Source: an uncultured Dongia sp.
GTDB lineage: Bacteria; Pseudomonadota; Alphaproteobacteria; Dongiales; Dongiaceae
Length of the DNA: 64,000 bases
NCBI RefSeq assembly: GCF_936916975.1
Contig: NZ_CAKZGO010000004.1
Span: 248,001 to 312,000, forward strand
Direction of reading: 5' to 3'
Under the pieces are notes generated by a model. The model ran no database searches. It was not told where the DNA came from and was given only the letters and a program-made list of their open reading frames with translations. The translations under genes were made by a program, and so were the position numbers. Positions 41,510 to 50,271 of the stretch are shown here, piece by piece. Positions within the stretch are counted from its first letter, which is position 1, and the number at the start of each line of letters is the position of its first letter.

Positions 41510-42598
41510 ATGTCGCATAACTCCTTCGGGCATCTGTTTCGGTTCACCACCTGGGGCGAAAGCCATGGGCCGGCGATCGGCTGCGTGGTCGACGGTACGC
41601 CGCCCGGCATTGCCATCGAAGCTGCGGAAATCCAGCATTGGCTGGATAAGCGCAGGCCCGGCCAGTCGCGCTTTGTGACGCAGCGGCGCGAGCCGGATAC
41701 GGTCGAGATCCTCTCCGGCGTGTTCGAGGGCAAGACCACGGGCACGCCGATTTCGCTGATGATCCGCAACGAGGATCAGCGCAGCAAGGATTACGGCAAG
41801 ATCGCCGACCAGTTCCGCCCGGGCCATGCCGATTACACCTATTGGGCCAAATACCAGGGCAACCGAGATTATCGCGGCGGCGGGCGCTCCTCGGCGCGCG
41901 AGACCGCGTCGCGGGTTGCTGCCGGTGCCATTGCCCGCAAGGTTTTGGATCATCTGCTGCCCCAGTCGGTCGAGATTCGCGGCGCGCTGGTGCAGATGGG
42001 TCATCTGAAGATCGATCGCCACGCCTGGGATTGGGAAGAAGTCGAGAAGAACCCGTTCTGGTCGCCCGATGCCGCCACGGCCGTGGTGTGGGAGGAGTAT
42101 CTCGACGGCATCCGCAAATCCGGCTCCTCGACCGGCGCCGTCATCGAAGTGGTGGCGAAGAACGTGCCCGTTGGCTTGGGTGCGCCACTCTATGGCAAGC
42201 TCGATGCAGATCTTGCCGCCGCGATGATGAGCATCAATGCGGTGAAGGGTGTCGAGATCGGCGCCGGCTTTGAAGCAGCAGCCTTGAGCGGCGAAGAGAA
42301 TGCCGATGAGATGCGCATGAAGGATGGCAAGGTTTCGTTCCTCTCCAACAAGGCCGGCGGAATCCTCGGTGGCATCTCCACCGGCCAGAATGTCGTGGTG
42401 CGTTTCGCGGTGAAGCCGACCAGCTCGATCAACACCCCGCGCAAGGGTGTGACGACGACCGGTGGCGAGGTCGATGTGGTGACCACCGGCCGCCATGATC
42501 CTTGTGTCGGTATCCGCGCGGTACCGGTGGGCGAGGCGATGCTGGCCATCGTGCTCGCCGATCATCTGCTGCGGCATCGGGCCCAGATCGGGCTCTAG
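41510..42598 (+). CDS. aroC: Chorismate synthase
   Basis: Converts EPSP to chorismate in the shikimate pathway, using reduced FMN. The 362 residues show [53 protein letters not shown] and [26 protein letters not shown]. Length matches the family. It follows fabI by 13 bases. Confidence 0.98.
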   Translation: MSHNSFGHLFRFTTWGESHGPAIGCVVDGTPPGIAIEAAEIQHWLDKRRPGQSRFVTQRREPDTVEILSGVFEGKTTGTPISLMIRNEDQRSKDYGKIADQFRPGHADYTYWAKYQGNRDYRGGGRSSARETASRVAAGAIARKVLDHLLPQSVEIRGALVQMGHLKIDRHAWDWEEVEKNPFWSPDAATAVVWEEYLDGIRKSGSSTGAVIEVVAKNVPVGLGAPLYGKLDADLAAAMMSINAVKGVEIGAGFEAAALSGEENADEMRMKDGKVSFLSNKAGGILGGISTGQNVVVRFAVKPTSSINTPRKGVTTTGGEVDVVTTGRHDPCVGIRAVPVGEAMLAIVLADHLLRHRAQIGL

Positions 42599-42699
42599 AC
42601 TCGCCTCACGCAGAAACATTTGGATATTAATTCCTACCAATTGTGATACCTTGAAAATGATCGGCGCGCCGGTCGGCTTATGCGTACCCCCGGGATCCA

Positions 42700-43191
42700 A
42701 TGGCAGCAGATAAATCGCGGTGGAAGAAGAAGACCGAGCTCGACTCAGCCGCGCTGCAGGCACTTGAGGCCGCGTGGCGCGATTGGGCGGCCGAAGACGG
42801 ATTGCCGCGGCGGGCGCGCTTCGACCCGATGCATTTCCCGGACCTCCTGCCCTGGATGATCCTGAGCGAGCTCACCGACCGGCCGAATGAGAAGCCGCCC
42901 TATGACATGTATTTCCGCTATATCGGCACCGAGTTCGCGCGGTACTTCAACGCGCAATCGGTGACGCGCATGCATCTTTCGGAGGTGGGTCAGCCATATG
43001 CCGACCGCTGGTTCGCGATCGGCGATGCCGTGAAGAAGGCGCTGGGACCGTGCTATTTCACGGGCGCGCCGCTTGGCACCGGCTATGAATATATCACGCT
43101 GGAAATGCTGGCCCTGCCGCTCGCCCGCGAAGACGGCAAGATTGGCTTCATCCTGTGCAGCTTCGCGCGGACCGAAGAGTTGCTGCTCTAG
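42700..43191 (+). CDS. PAS_5-type small protein, third of three paralogs
   Basis: A 163-residue protein with the pattern LPWMILSELTDRPNEKPPYDMYFRYIGTEF (about 46-75), VGQPYADRWFAIGDAVKKAL and FILCSFARTEELLL. It is the most diverged of the three PAS_5-type proteins in the window; it replaces YLDEL with HLSEV. Its stop overlaps by four bases the stop of the convergent methyltransferase. Function unknown. Confidence 0.72.
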   Translation: MAADKSRWKKKTELDSAALQALEAAWRDWAAEDGLPRRARFDPMHFPDLLPWMILSELTDRPNEKPPYDMYFRYIGTEFARYFNAQSVTRMHLSEVGQPYADRWFAIGDAVKKALGPCYFTGAPLGTGYEYITLEMLALPLAREDGKIGFILCSFARTEELLL

Positions 43192-44483
43192 GCGCGCTTG
43201 AACACCGCCACCAGTTCGGCGTGATGCGACCACAGGAACTGATCGAGGACGGTGAGCGATTTCAGCACATAACCGCCATCCAGCAGCAGCCGCGCATCAC
43301 GGGCAAAGCTCGCCGGATTGCAGGAGACCGCGACCACCAGCGGCACGCGGCTTTTCACCAGCATGCGCGATTGCATCTCCGCACCGCCACGCGGCGGATC
43401 GAACACCACCGCATCGAAGGGCTTGAGATCGTTCGGCGGCAGCGGCGATTGATCGAGATCGCGTGCCAACGTCTCGATGCGGCCGGCAAGCTGCGCGCGG
43501 TTGGCAGCGGTCGTGAGGGCGGCGATGGCGGGCTTGGCACTGTCGATCGCCAGCACCCGCGCCTTTGCCGACAACGGAAAGCTGAAGGTGCCACAGCCGG
43601 CATAAAGATCGGCGATGCGCTTGGCCTTGCCGACACCGTTGAGCACTGCATCGACCAACGCTGCTTCGCCCGCCACACTCGGCTGCAGGAACGCACCGAT
43701 GGGTAGATCGACCAGATGGCCACCGAAGCGGATCTGCGGGACGCGGGCCATGACGATCGGTTCGGGCTGCGCCTTGCCGTGAGCCCAAGCCACGCGCGCG
43801 AAATCGGCGTCGCGCGCGATGGCGATCAAGGGTTGGCGGCGCGTGTCGGCGAGATTGACGGCGGAGAGCACCAGCACGTCGAGGCCGGTCAGCGTCTCGG
43901 TCACCTGGATGTCGGCGGCCTGCTTGTTGTGAAGCGCTGCATGCACGAGCGCCTTGAGATGCGGCAGGCTCGCGCGCAAGGCCGGTGTGAGGAGCAGGCA
44001 ATCGTCGAGCGGTACGATCGTGCTGCTCATGGCCTCGTGGAAGCCCAGGGTCACCCGGTCATTGTCCTTGGTAGCGGCGAAGATGGCGCGGCGGCGCGCA
44101 CCGGGTTCGGTGGTGATGAGCCGGACATCCGCCGGCATCGCGATCGCGCGCGTCGCCAGGGTCGCCGCCACCTGGGCCATTTTCCAGGCGCTGTAATCAG
44201 GCATCGCCATATGCTGCATCTGGCAGCCACCGCATTGCGTGAACACCGGGCATGGTGCGACGACGCGGTTAGGGGCGGCGGTCACGATCTCCTTCACCCT
44301 TCCGGTGAAGGCGCTGTTTCCCTTGGCGGTGAGGGCCACGCGGACGCGGTCACCGGGCAAGGCATAGGCGACGAAGACCGAGGCACCTTGATACCGCGCG
44401 ATGCCGTCGCCCTGGGCGCCGAGCGCATCGATGGTGAGATCGACGGTGTCGGTGATGGCGGGTTGCGCAGGACGTTTAGACAT
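43188..44483 (-). CDS. RumA/TrmA-family RNA uracil C5-methyltransferase
   Basis: A 431-residue SAM-dependent RNA methyltransferase. The N-terminal TRAM domain (DLTIDALGAQGDGIARYQGASVFVAYALPGDRV) is followed by the FeS cluster motif CPVFTQCGGCQMQH. The catalytic part has DLYAGCGTFSFPL, VVFDPPRGGAEMQ and the nucleophile Cys in VAVSCNPASFARD. Target is probably 23S rRNA uridine in the RlmD style; tRNA cannot be excluded. It overlaps tlyA by eight bases, so the two are co-transcribed. Confidence 0.93.
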   Translation of the reverse strand: MSKRPAQPAITDTVDLTIDALGAQGDGIARYQGASVFVAYALPGDRVRVALTAKGNSAFTGRVKEIVTAAPNRVVAPCPVFTQCGGCQMQHMAMPDYSAWKMAQVAATLATRAIAMPADVRLITTEPGARRRAIFAATKDNDRVTLGFHEAMSSTIVPLDDCLLLTPALRASLPHLKALVHAALHNKQAADIQVTETLTGLDVLVLSAVNLADTRRQPLIAIARDADFARVAWAHGKAQPEPIVMARVPQIRFGGHLVDLPIGAFLQPSVAGEAALVDAVLNGVGKAKRIADLYAGCGTFSFPLSAKARVLAIDSAKPAIAALTTAANRAQLAGRIETLARDLDQSPLPPNDLKPFDAVVFDPPRGGAEMQSRMLVKSRVPLVVAVSCNPASFARDARLLLDGGYVLKSLTVLDQFLWSHHAELVAVFKRA

Positions 44484-45225
44484 GGGCGACGCCCTTCCGT
44501 GCCGCGATCAGGAATTCCTTGTTGCCCTCAGGCCCCAGGATCGGGCTTTCGCTGATACCCAGCACCGTCCAGCCGGGCAGGCCGCCGAACCAGGCTTCTA
44601 TGCGCGCACAGACCTGCTCATGCAAGGCGGGATCGCGCACCACGCCGCCCTTGCCGACCAGAGCGGGGCCGACTTCGAATTGCGGCTTGATCAGCGCCAC
44701 CGCCCAGGCCTCGGGTTTCGTGAGTGCAAGAGCTGCCGGCAGCACAGTCTCCAACCCGATGAAGCTCGCATCGCAGACCACGATGTCGAGCGCATCGGGA
44801 ATCTGCTCAACGGTCAGGCGCCGCGCATTGGTTTTTTCCAACACGATCACGCGCGGATCCTGCCGCAGTTTCCACGCCAATTGGCCGTGGCCCACATCGA
44901 CCGCATAGACCTTGGCGGCACCGTTCGTCAGCAGCACGTCGGTGAAGCCGCCGGTCGAGGCGCCGATATCGGCCGCGATCAGATCCTTGACCGGCAGCGC
45001 AAATGCTTCGATGCCATGGGCGAGCTTCTGGCCGCCGCGGCTGACCCAGGGATGATCCTGGCCCTTCACATTAAGCGGCGCATCGAGTTGGATCTGGTCG
45101 CCGGCCTTGTTGATGCGCCTGGTGTCGCTGTAGACGAGGCCAGCGAGGATCAACGCCTGCGCCTTGGCGCGGGTTTCAACGAGACCCCGATCCACCAGCA
45201 GCTTATCGACGCGCTCCTTGGCCAT
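44476..45225 (-). CDS. tlyA: TlyA-family rRNA methyltransferase
   Basis: A 249-residue protein: N-terminal S4 domain (KERVDKLLVDRGLVETRAKAQALILAG) and a Rossmann FtsJ-like methyltransferase (ADIGASTGGFTDVLLTNGAAKVYAVDVGHGQL, CDASFIGLETVLPAAL, ALIKPQFEVG). In other bacteria it 2'-O-methylates 16S and 23S rRNA. ATG 45225 begins five bases after the stop of the MATE gene. It is next to the uracil methyltransferase, forming an RNA-modification pair. Confidence 0.95.
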   Translation of the reverse strand: MAKERVDKLLVDRGLVETRAKAQALILAGLVYSDTRRINKAGDQIQLDAPLNVKGQDHPWVSRGGQKLAHGIEAFALPVKDLIAADIGASTGGFTDVLLTNGAAKVYAVDVGHGQLAWKLRQDPRVIVLEKTNARRLTVEQIPDALDIVVCDASFIGLETVLPAALALTKPEAWAVALIKPQFEVGPALVGKGGVVRDPALHEQVCARIEAWFGGLPGWTVLGISESPILGPEGNKEFLIAARKGVAHV

Positions 45226-45229
45226 GCGC

Positions 45230-46645
45230 TCACCCGTCCCGCAGATGGAGGCGCGAGATATGCTGGAAACGCAGCAACAGCAACGTGCCCGAGGCGAGGA
45301 GACCGATGGCAAGACCCCACCATACGCCCGGACCGCGGACGTCGAATGTGTAGGCCATGGCGATACCGCCGCCGATGCCAATCACCCAATAGCCGAAGAA
45401 GGCGATGACCATCGGCACCTTGGTATCCTTATAGCCGCGCAAGGCGCCCAGCGCCGACACCTGCAGCCCATCGAAGAACTGGAAGATGGCGGCGATCGGA
45501 AAGAGCGTCACCGCGACGGCCAGTGCTGCCGCATTGCCGACATCGGATAGATCGAGATAGAAGCCGGCGAGAAAGACCGGTGCCTGCCACATGACCAATG
45601 CGCCGAACAGCATCCACAGCAAGGCCAGCGAAATCGCGATGAAGCCGGCCTGGCGTGCGTCATGGGACCGGCCCGCACCCAGGGCCCAGCCGACACGGAC
45701 CGTGCCGGCCTGTCCCAGCGCATAGGGGATCATGAAGGTGATGCTGGTGACGTTGAGCACGATGTTATGGGCGGCCAGCGCATCGGTGCCGAAGCCAGCC
45801 ATGGCGGCGGTCGAGCCGAAGAACATCCCGGTCTCGAACAGATATGCCCCGGCGATCGGGGCGCCCACGACCAGCATCTCTTTCAGCAGCCTGCCATCGC
45901 TTTCGCGCAAATAGGCGAAGATCGGGTACGAGGCAAATGGTTCGAAGCGCCGTACATAGAGGACGCCAAGCCCAAACTGCAGCCAGGAGATGAGCGTGGT
46001 GGCCAAGCCAATCGAGGGAACGCCCATGCCGTTCCAACCGAACGCACCATACATGAGGAGATAGAGCATGCCGACGAAGACCGGCAGGATCGAGAGGCCG
46101 ATGATGGTGATCGCAATCGGGCGGCCGAGCACGGTGACGAAGCTGCGCAGCACCTGGAACCAGAGAAACGGCATCACCGAGGGAAGCGCCCACCACATCA
46201 GCTGCTCAATGGCCGCGATGTCGAGTTCAAAGTCCGGATTGTGAGCGGCGAACAGGCGCAGGACCGGGCCCAGCGCCAGCATCACCAGCATCACCGGGAT
46301 GGAGAGAATCGTGGCAAGCCGGAGGCCTTGGCGCACGATGCGCAGCAATTCGTCGGGCTTGCCCGCACCATGGGCATGTGAGCCCAAGGCTGCTACGGCG
46401 TAAAGCGCACCCATGGCCAGGATCTTGGGCACATAGAGGAACTGCGCGCCGAAGCCCGCGGCGGCGAAGGCCGCGGCACCGAGGCGTCCGGCCATGGCGT
46501 ATTCGGTGACGCCCATCGCCATTTCGACCAGCAAGGCAACCGCGATGGGTGCCGCCAGCCAGATCGTGGCGCGGATATCGGCGAAGCGGGACAACCGGCT
46601 TCCCGCCGGTGCGCCCTGCTGGGAGCCGGCGGGAGGGGAGGTCAT
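45230..46645 (-). CDS. MATE-family multidrug/toxin exporter
   Basis: A 471-residue membrane protein with 12 helices, NorM-like: ATIWLAAPIAVALLVEMAMGV (residues 29-49), GFGAQFLYVPKILAMGALYAVA, FETGMFFGSTAAMAGFGTDAL and ALGQAGTVRVGWALGAGRSHDAR. It lies between ispA (16 bases upstream) and tlyA (5 bases downstream) on the same strand. In many alphaproteobacteria dxs occupies this spot, so its presence here is a local rearrangement. The substrate is unknown. Confidence 0.93.
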   Translation of the reverse strand: MTSPPAGSQQGAPAGSRLSRFADIRATIWLAAPIAVALLVEMAMGVTEYAMAGRLGAAAFAAAGFGAQFLYVPKILAMGALYAVAALGSHAHGAGKPDELLRIVRQGLRLATILSIPVMLVMLALGPVLRLFAAHNPDFELDIAAIEQLMWWALPSVMPFLWFQVLRSFVTVLGRPIAITIIGLSILPVFVGMLYLLMYGAFGWNGMGVPSIGLATTLISWLQFGLGVLYVRRFEPFASYPIFAYLRESDGRLLKEMLVVGAPIAGAYLFETGMFFGSTAAMAGFGTDALAAHNIVLNVTSITFMIPYALGQAGTVRVGWALGAGRSHDARQAGFIAISLALLWMLFGALVMWQAPVFLAGFYLDLSDVGNAAALAVAVTLFPIAAIFQFFDGLQVSALGALRGYKDTKVPMVIAFFGYWVIGIGGGIAMAYTFDVRGPGVWWGLAIGLLASGTLLLLRFQHISRLHLRDG

Positions 46646-46660
46646 CTCATTCCCTTCCGG

Positions 46661-47545
46661 TCAGCTCTTTCGGCTGATGACGAATTCCGTCATCCAGCGC
46701 AGGGGATCGGCCTTGCGGCCGAACATCTCGAGATGCGCGTTGGCCTGGTTGCCGAGCATACGGGCCTGCTGGCGCGCGCGGTCGAGGCCCAGGATCGAGA
46801 CGAAGGTCGCCTTGCCCGCCGCGGCATCGGCGCCGGTCGGCTTCCCGGTCTCGGCGGCATCGCCTTCGGCATCCAGCAGGTCGTCGACGATCTGGAAGGC
46901 AAGCCCCAGATCATGGGCATAATTGATGAGGGCCTGGCGCTGCTCCTTCGATGCATGGCCGAGAATGGCGCCTGCCTCGCAGGAGAAGGCGATGATGGCG
47001 CCGGTCTTCAGGCGCTGGAGATGCGTGATGGCGCCGATGTCGAGTTCCAGGTTCTCGGACGCCAGATCGATCATCTGCCCACCGACCATGCCGGCAGCAC
47101 CGCCGGAGACGGCCAGCGCGTGGCAGAGTTCCGCGCGCACGCCGCCATCGGGATGGGTATCCGGATGCGCCAGCACCTCGAACGCCATGGTGAGAAGGCC
47201 GTCACCGGCCAGGATCGCCGTCGCCTCGTCGAATTTCTTATGTGCGGTCGGCTGGCCGCGGCGCAGATCGCTGTCATCCATGGCGGGGAGATCGTCATGC
47301 ACCAGGCTGTAGCAATGCAGCATCTCGATGGCCGCCGCCGCGCGCAACGCATAGTCGCCATGCACGTCGAAGATCGCCGCACTGTTGATCAGCAGATAGG
47401 GGCGGATGCGCTTGCCGCCAACCATGGTGGTGTAGCGCATCGCGTCATAGACGCGCGCCTCGGCGCCATTCACAGGCTGGATCAGTTCGTCGAGCTTGCG
47501 GTTGACTGAAAGGGCGGCATCGTGGAGGGCGTTCTCGATGGACAC
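46661..47545 (-). CDS. ispA: Farnesyl diphosphate synthase / short-chain polyprenyl synthetase
   Basis: A 294-residue prenyltransferase that condenses IPP with DMAPP/GPP. The first Asp-rich motif is LVHDDLPAMDDSDLRRG (DDxxxxD) and the second is FQIVDDLLDAEGD (DDxxD). The start is GTG 47545, with GAGG five bases upstream; no suitable ATG exists. xseB is upstream by 50 bases, as in alphaproteobacterial xseB-ispA operons. Confidence 0.95.
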   Translation of the reverse strand: MSIENALHDAALSVNRKLDELIQPVNGAEARVYDAMRYTTMVGGKRIRPYLLINSAAIFDVHGDYALRAAAAIEMLHCYSLVHDDLPAMDDSDLRRGQPTAHKKFDEATAILAGDGLLTMAFEVLAHPDTHPDGGVRAELCHALAVSGGAAGMVGGQMIDLASENLELDIGAITHLQRLKTGAIIAFSCEAGAILGHASKEQRQALINYAHDLGLAFQIVDDLLDAEGDAAETGKPTGADAAAGKATFVSILGLDRARQQARMLGNQANAHLEMFGRKADPLRWMTEFVISRKS

Positions 47546-47595
47546 AGGAACCTCAATAAATTCTAAAGTCGATTGTTCGATTGCAGCGGAAGCGA

Positions 47596-47862
47596 TCACT
47601 CGATGTTGGCAGCCACGGCCTGAGGCTTGCCGTCGGCACCAAGGACGATCTTCTCGACCTTGAGCTGGGCTTCCTTGAGCTTTGTCTCGCAATGCTGCTT
47701 CAGAAGCGCGCCGCGCTCATAGGCGTTGATCGCCTCGTCGAGCTTGTTGTCGCCCCGCTCCAGCCGCTTCACCAGATCCTGCAACTCGGCCAAGGCTTCC
47801 TCGAAGCTCATGCCCGCAATATCTGCGGCGCCTTTGGCGCTGCCCGATTTGTTGTCCACCAT
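47596..47862 (-). CDS. xseB: Exonuclease VII small subunit
   Basis: An 88-residue helical protein with the XseB pattern ADIAGMSFEEALAELQDLVKRLERGDNKLDEAINAYERG, followed by LKQHCETKLKEAQLKVEKI. It assembles with XseA into exonuclease VII, which degrades single-stranded DNA. It begins the operon xseB-ispA-MATE-tlyA-methyltransferase on the reverse strand. Confidence 0.95.
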   Translation of the reverse strand: MVDNKSGSAKGAADIAGMSFEEALAELQDLVKRLERGDNKLDEAINAYERGALLKQHCETKLKEAQLKVEKIVLGADGKPQAVAANIE

Positions 47863-48205
47863 GGCTGTATCCCCTGATGCCGCTTTTTTTCGGCGGCGCT
47901 TCTTTCGTCAAATTTTTGTCATGAACGTCAGGCATGAGACGTCTGCCGTTCGGGTGACGTGGCCAATCAAAATGGCGCCGGCGCGGCCTTCTGTCGCAAG
48001 GCGGCCGCGCAAGCGCCGATCGGCCGCATTCTACTGACGCAGATGATCGGCGACAATAGCAGGGAAACGTGCTGATTCAGATAGTTGGCAGAACGAGCCC
48101 GGCGAATCGCCACCCTAGACGTTGGTCGCAGGTATTTGTTCGACGATTGCAATTTGTGGCTCGATCTTGCCAAATGACGATAACAGGGAAATCAGAACAC
48201 CAAAT
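47863..48205. other. 343-base divergent intergenic region
   Basis: No gene is supported between the xseB start and the DUF2062 start. It presumably holds both promoters. A short poly-T (CGCTTTTTTTCGG, 47881-47893) lies near xseB; it is not a terminator for either direction. No strong palindrome was seen. Confidence 0.6.
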
Positions 48206-48838
48206 ATGACGCCAGCGAACGATACTGCCAGAAGCCGCCCCCCGATAGGTCGCGCCAAGCCCGCCGGCCTATTCCGCCGCGCCAATCGCTACATCCGCTA
48301 TCGCCTGGTGACGCCGATGCTGCGCGCCCGGCACCCGGCCGAATACAGTGCCCGGGCAGTGCTGGTCGGCGTGATCTGCGGGTTGATGCCGATCATCGGC
48401 CAGTCGACCATCGTGCTGGCCATCTGGCTGGTCGCGCGCCGTTTCAACTGGGGCTTCAACGTCGTCGTGGCGGCCCTGTGGACCTTCATCAGCAACCCGC
48501 TCACCACGCTGCCCATGTTCTATGGGTTCTATCTCACCGGCCAGGTGATGATGGGCAATTGGGACGATCTTTCTGGTTTCGACCGCTTCGTCTCCATGTC
48601 GCGCGATCTCGTCTCCGATCAGCTGGGCCTCTGGGACCAGATCAAGGTGATCTCGCGCCTCCTCTTCCTCGACTGGGCGCTCGCCATGTGGGTGGGATTC
48701 ATTCCCTGGGCGGCCTTGTGCGGCTGGCTCGGCTATCGCTGGAGCCTCAAGGTCGTCCTCGCCTATCGCCACCTGCGCGAGAAACGCATCCAGCGCCGCC
48801 GCAGTGAACTCGCCGCCATCGACGCGCTGAAGGCGTAG
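48206..48838 (+). CDS. DUF2062 membrane protein
   Basis: A 210-residue protein of the DUF2062 family. Landmarks are ARHPAEYSARAVLVGVICGLMPIIGQ (about 38-63), ALWTFISNPLTTLPMFYGFYLTG and, after a charged loop, WALAMWVGFIPWAALCGWLGYRWS. Three or four helices and a basic C-terminus (REKRIQRRR) are seen. The function is unknown in the family. ATG 48206 (MTPANDTARS) was chosen over a frame to 48122, which is non-coding in character. Confidence 0.85.
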   Translation: MTPANDTARSRPPIGRAKPAGLFRRANRYIRYRLVTPMLRARHPAEYSARAVLVGVICGLMPIIGQSTIVLAIWLVARRFNWGFNVVVAALWTFISNPLTTLPMFYGFYLTGQVMMGNWDDLSGFDRFVSMSRDLVSDQLGLWDQIKVISRLLFLDWALAMWVGFIPWAALCGWLGYRWSLKVVLAYRHLREKRIQRRRSELAAIDALKA

Positions 48839-48874
48839 TTAGGTTGGAGCGTTAATTCTGCGAGGCAGGATAAA

Positions 48875-48914
48875 AATTCGTCATGGTCCGCGAAGGCGGA
48901 CCACCCACGAGTTG
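48875..48914. repeat. Palindromic repeat, copy D, inside the end of the GIY-YIG gene
   Basis: AATTCGTCATGGTCCGCG followed by AAGGCGGACCACCCACGAGTT. It is the inverse of copy E at 49275-49314. The reverse-strand GIY-YIG stop codon and its last ten residues (SWVVRLRGP) are read from this repeat. Confidence 0.88.
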
Positions 48915-49207
48915 CTTTCATATTCTTCCGCACTGAGATCTCGCCAGTCTGGATTCGCCGCGACGATCAATCGAACCTTCCAGGCGCGCAGCCAGGTCTT
49001 CAATCGCTTCTCGCGCGCAATCGCCCCTGCGATATCGTCATGGCGCTCGGCGTAAACTAATCGCTTCAGGCCATATTGCTTCGTGAAACCTTCGACCGTG
49101 CCGTCGCGGTGCTGCGCCATGCGTTGCGCAAGATCACTGGTCACGCCGATGTAAAGCGTTCCATTCGGGCGATTGGTAAGGATATAGACCCAGCCACCAA
49201 GCTGCAT
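48881..49207 (-). CDS. GIY-YIG nuclease-domain protein, bracketed by inverted repeats
   Basis: A 108-residue single-domain protein: VYILTNRPNGTLYIG (residues 7-21, the GIY-YIG core), catalytic Arg in LAQRMAQHRDG, YGLKRLVYAE, and the Glu in AIAREKRLKTW. This matches the small stand-alone UPF0213/YhbQ-like group, common in alphaproteobacteria. The C-terminal ten residues are encoded by palindromic repeat copy D. An inverted copy (E) lies 67 bases upstream. The promoter region (49215-49270) is markedly AT-rich. Physiological activity is unknown for this group. Context suggests a mobile or repeat-associated unit. Confidence 0.9.
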   Translation of the reverse strand: MQLGGWVYILTNRPNGTLYIGVTSDLAQRMAQHRDGTVEGFTKQYGLKRLVYAERHDDIAGAIAREKRLKTWLRAWKVRLIVAANPDWRDLSAEEYESNSWVVRLRGP

Positions 49208-49274
49208 TGGCCAGAAACGTTTTTCGTTTATATCGAACGAACATATAATACTAATAATAGTATATCAATCAAGA

Positions 49275-49314
49275 AACTCGTGGGTGGTCCGCCTTCGCGG
49301 ACCATGACGAATTT
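49275..49314. repeat. Palindromic repeat, copy E
   Basis: AACTCGTGGGT, hairpin GGTCCGC-CTTC-GCGGACC, then ATGACGAATT. This is the perfect inverse of copy D across the 39-40 base core and lies upstream of the GIY-YIG gene. D and E thus form terminal inverted repeats about 440 bases apart. Confidence 0.88.
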
Positions 49315-49344
49315 TTCTGTGCCCAGCTTGTTTCGGTAGAGCAA

Positions 49345-50271
49345 CTACGCCCTCTGCAGCGCATAGACATGCGCGGTCACGGATTCGGCCAGCGCGTTGA
49401 GATCATAGCCGCCTTCCAGGGTCGAGACGATGCGGCCGCCGCAGACAGTCTTGGCCAGGCCGACGAGTTCGTCGGTGACCCAAGCATAATCCTCGGTTTC
49501 GAATTCGAGGCTGGCCAGGGGATCGTTGCGGTGGGCATCGAAGCCCGCTGAAATCATGATGAGGTCGGGGCGGAATTTTTCGAGTGCGGGCAGGATCACT
49601 TCCTCGCAGGCGTCGCGGAATTCCTCGGACCCGGCATAGGGCGGCAGCGGGGCATTGACGATGTTGCCGACGCCCTTCTCGTTCTTGGCACCCGTACCGG
49701 GATAAAGTGGGCTTTGATGGGTCGAGGCATAGAGCACGCGCGGATCATGATCGAAGATGTGCTGTGTGCCGTTGCCGTGATGCACGTCGAAATCGAAGAT
49801 CGCGACACGGTCGAGGCCGCAGGCATCGAGTGCCTGGGCCGCCCCCACCGCCACATTGTTGAAGATGCAGAAACCCATGGCGAGATCGCGCTCGGCATGA
49901 TGTCCCGGCGGGCGCACGGCACAAAACGCGTTCTTGAGATCACCCTTGACCACGGCATCGACGGCGGCAGCAACCGCGCCGGCCGCATGCAAAGCGGCGG
50001 CACCGGACCCCGGCGAGAGCACCGTGTCGCCATCGAGCTCGGCCTGCCCCATATTCGGGATGGCGGCGAAGACTTCGTCGATATAGGCGCGGGTATGGAC
50101 GCGGGCGAGCTGATCGATGGTGGCCTCGGGCGCCTCGCGCCGGTCTAGGGCGGCGTAGATCGGATCATCCAGCAGGCGCAGGATGGCAACGAGGCGCTGG
50201 ATCCGCTCCGGATGCCCGGTACCGGTATCGTGGCCGAGGCAGGCCGCGTGGGTATATAGCCCGGTCGTCAT
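49345..50271 (-). CDS. Histone-deacetylase-family amidohydrolase
   Basis: A 308-residue class II HDAC-like zinc enzyme (acetoin utilisation AcuC or acetylpolyamine hydrolase type). Landmarks: RPPGHHAERDLAMGFCIFNNVAVGA (catalytic His pair), DFDVHHGNGTQHIF (zinc Asp/His), SAGFDAHRNDPL (zinc Asp) and STLEGGYDLNALAESV. Bacterial substrates include acetyl-polyamines and acetylated proteins. ATG 50271 overlaps by four bases the stop of the LprI-like gene, so they are co-transcribed. In related genomes this family often stands near xseB and ispA; here the GIY-YIG unit lies between. Confidence 0.95.
   Translation of the reverse strand: MTTGLYTHAACLGHDTGTGHPERIQRLVAILRLLDDPIYAALDRREAPEATIDQLARVHTRAYIDEVFAAIPNMGQAELDGDTVLSPGSGAAALHAAGAVAAAVDAVVKGDLKNAFCAVRPPGHHAERDLAMGFCIFNNVAVGAAQALDACGLDRVAIFDFDVHHGNGTQHIFDHDPRVLYASTHQSPLYPGTGAKNEKGVGNIVNAPLPPYAGSEEFRDACEEVILPALEKFRPDLIMISAGFDAHRNDPLASLEFETEDYAWVTDELVGLAKTVCGGRIVSTLEGGYDLNALAESVTAHVYALQRA

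Noticed and set aside
41381-42763. Reverse-strand frame of 460 codons opposite aroC
   Set aside because: aroC is unmistakable. The mirror is a composition artefact.
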